Assembly (NCBI GenBank): GCA_003819755.1 | Contig: RPQK01000406.1 | Span: 1 to 6,972 of the forward strand | Length of the DNA: 6,972 bases | Reading direction: 5' to 3' | DNA from: Acidobacteriota bacterium | GTDB lineage: Bacteria; Acidobacteriota; UBA6911; RPQK01 | Part shown: positions 6,779 to 6,972 of the stretch, in pieces | Numbering within the stretch: position 1 is the stretch's first letter | How the letters are laid out: every line of letters starts with the position of its first letter | The notes under the pieces: generated by a model | Database searches by the model: none | What the model saw: the letters and a program-made list of their open reading frames with translations, nothing else | Told to the model about the DNA's origin: nothing | Translations under genes and position numbers: made by a program

Positions 6779-6873
6779 CCCTGAAGGGGTCGCGTAGCAG
6801 AGCCCAGGGTTGGTCGCGTTTTTTTGCGACCTACCCTGGGATACAGGCCGGCAGGGTCCCAACCCTGAAGGGG
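6779..6873. repeat. Repeat unit bounded by CCCTGAAGGGG boxes
   Basis: CCCTGAAGGGG occurs exactly at 6779-6789 and 6863-6873, an 84-bp period. Each box is itself nearly palindromic (CCCT/AGGG). Between them is the strong stem-loop at 6803-6840. The box-hairpin-box layout resembles intergenic repeats I know from several environmental phyla that get mis-called as short hypothetical proteins. Confidence 0.6.
6803..6840. repeat. 15-bp stem-loop with T-rich loop
   Basis: Arms 6803-6817 and 6826-6840 are reverse complements except for one central T/T mismatch (14 of 15 pairs), beginning CCCAGGGT and ending ACCCTGGG. The loop is GTTTTTTT (6818-6825). No T-tract follows the stem, so it is not a standard terminator. 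Confidence 0.75.
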
Positions 6874-6901
6874 CATAAGCGCTCAAATAAGAACCGAGAG
6901 T

Positions 6902-6972
6902 GGGGGCGTCCCCTGGGAGCGCAGGCGTCCCGCCTGCACTGGGGCAAGGGGCGTCCCGCCCCGTCCGCGCTG
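6902..6972. repeat. GC-rich GGCGTCCC repeat array, cut by window end
   Basis: GGCGTCCC occurs at 6905-6912, 6924-6931 and 6950-6957. Two copies lie within small palindromes with identical TCC loops: GCAGGCG-TCC-CGCCTGC (6921-6937) and GGGGCG-TCC-CGCCCC (6948-6962). The array resembles widespread dispersed intergenic repeats of the GCAGGCGTCCCGCCTGC type and continues beyond the window. Confidence 0.55.

Larger units (their letters stand above)
6511..6972. other. Gene-free stretch made of short intergenic repeats and hairpins
   Basis: I see no protein gene here. The open frames are under 100 codons, lack ribosome binding sites, and their peptides merely echo DNA repeats (for example KIRIK twice on the minus strand). 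The stretch contains twin GGC-ATG-GCC hairpins, a 12-bp direct repeat, an 8-bp hairpin, a pair of CCCTGAAGGGG boxes bracketing a strong stem-loop, and GGCGTCCC repeats that continue past the window. The overall style resembles dispersed intergenic repeats of Acidobacteriota, Verrucomicrobiota and Planctomycetota genomes. Copy number elsewhere in this genome cannot be seen. Confidence 0.7.

Noticed and set aside
6803..6840. Intrinsic terminator at the 15-bp stem-loop
   Set aside because: The T-run is in the loop, not after the stem, and there is no gene directly upstream needing it.
6504..6876. Small open frames on both strands after the terminator
   Set aside because: No ribosome binding sites; the plus frame starts at the terminator T-tract, and the minus peptides repeat KIRIK only because the DNA repeat CTTTATACGTAT is present twice.
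6616..6962. CRISPR array
   Set aside because: Repeats are short, of different kinds and irregularly spaced, with no constant repeat of about 28-36 bp and no cas gene.

Overview
The window looks like a piece of a moderately GC-rich chromosome, most likely from an Acidobacteriota (Solibacter/Bryobacter-like) bacterium. This is inferred from protein family style: a ~1,170-residue Oar-type TonB-dependent receptor with a carboxypeptidase-regulatory-like N-terminal domain, next to a malectin-domain protein with an N-terminal winged-helix-like module. Both are typical of that phylum. No taxonomic marker gene is present.

Layout. Positions 1-921 (+) hold the C-terminal ~306 residues of an RND efflux pump inner-membrane subunit, cut by the window start. 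Positions 932-1029 are a long hairpin whose arms are built from degenerate 9-bp tandem repeats; it lies between two convergent genes and overlaps the stop of the second. Positions 1026-2636 (-), with an open frame reaching 2717, encode a predicted one-pass inner-membrane protein: cytoplasmic winged-helix-like domain, proline-rich linker, one transmembrane helix, then two periplasmic malectin domains. Positions 2637-2943 are a divergent control region with a sigma70-like promoter for the malectin gene, a palindrome at its predicted +1, three copies of GGGGTAA/TTACCCC, and a very strong ribosome binding site for the next gene. Positions 2944-6444 (+) are the complete TonB-dependent receptor, closed by an intrinsic terminator (6471-6510). 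Positions 6511-6972 hold no credible gene and are a mosaic of short hairpins and direct repeats of the dispersed intergenic type, running off the window end.

How it may work together. The divergent pair is the functional centre. A ToxR/CadC-like membrane regulator that could read a carbohydrate in the periplasm through twin malectin domains sits back to back with an outer-membrane receptor that could import or bind such a ligand. That the regulator controls the receptor, or itself, through the GGGGTAA sites is inference. The RND pump fragment belongs to a separate transcription unit that ends at the nonamer hairpin.
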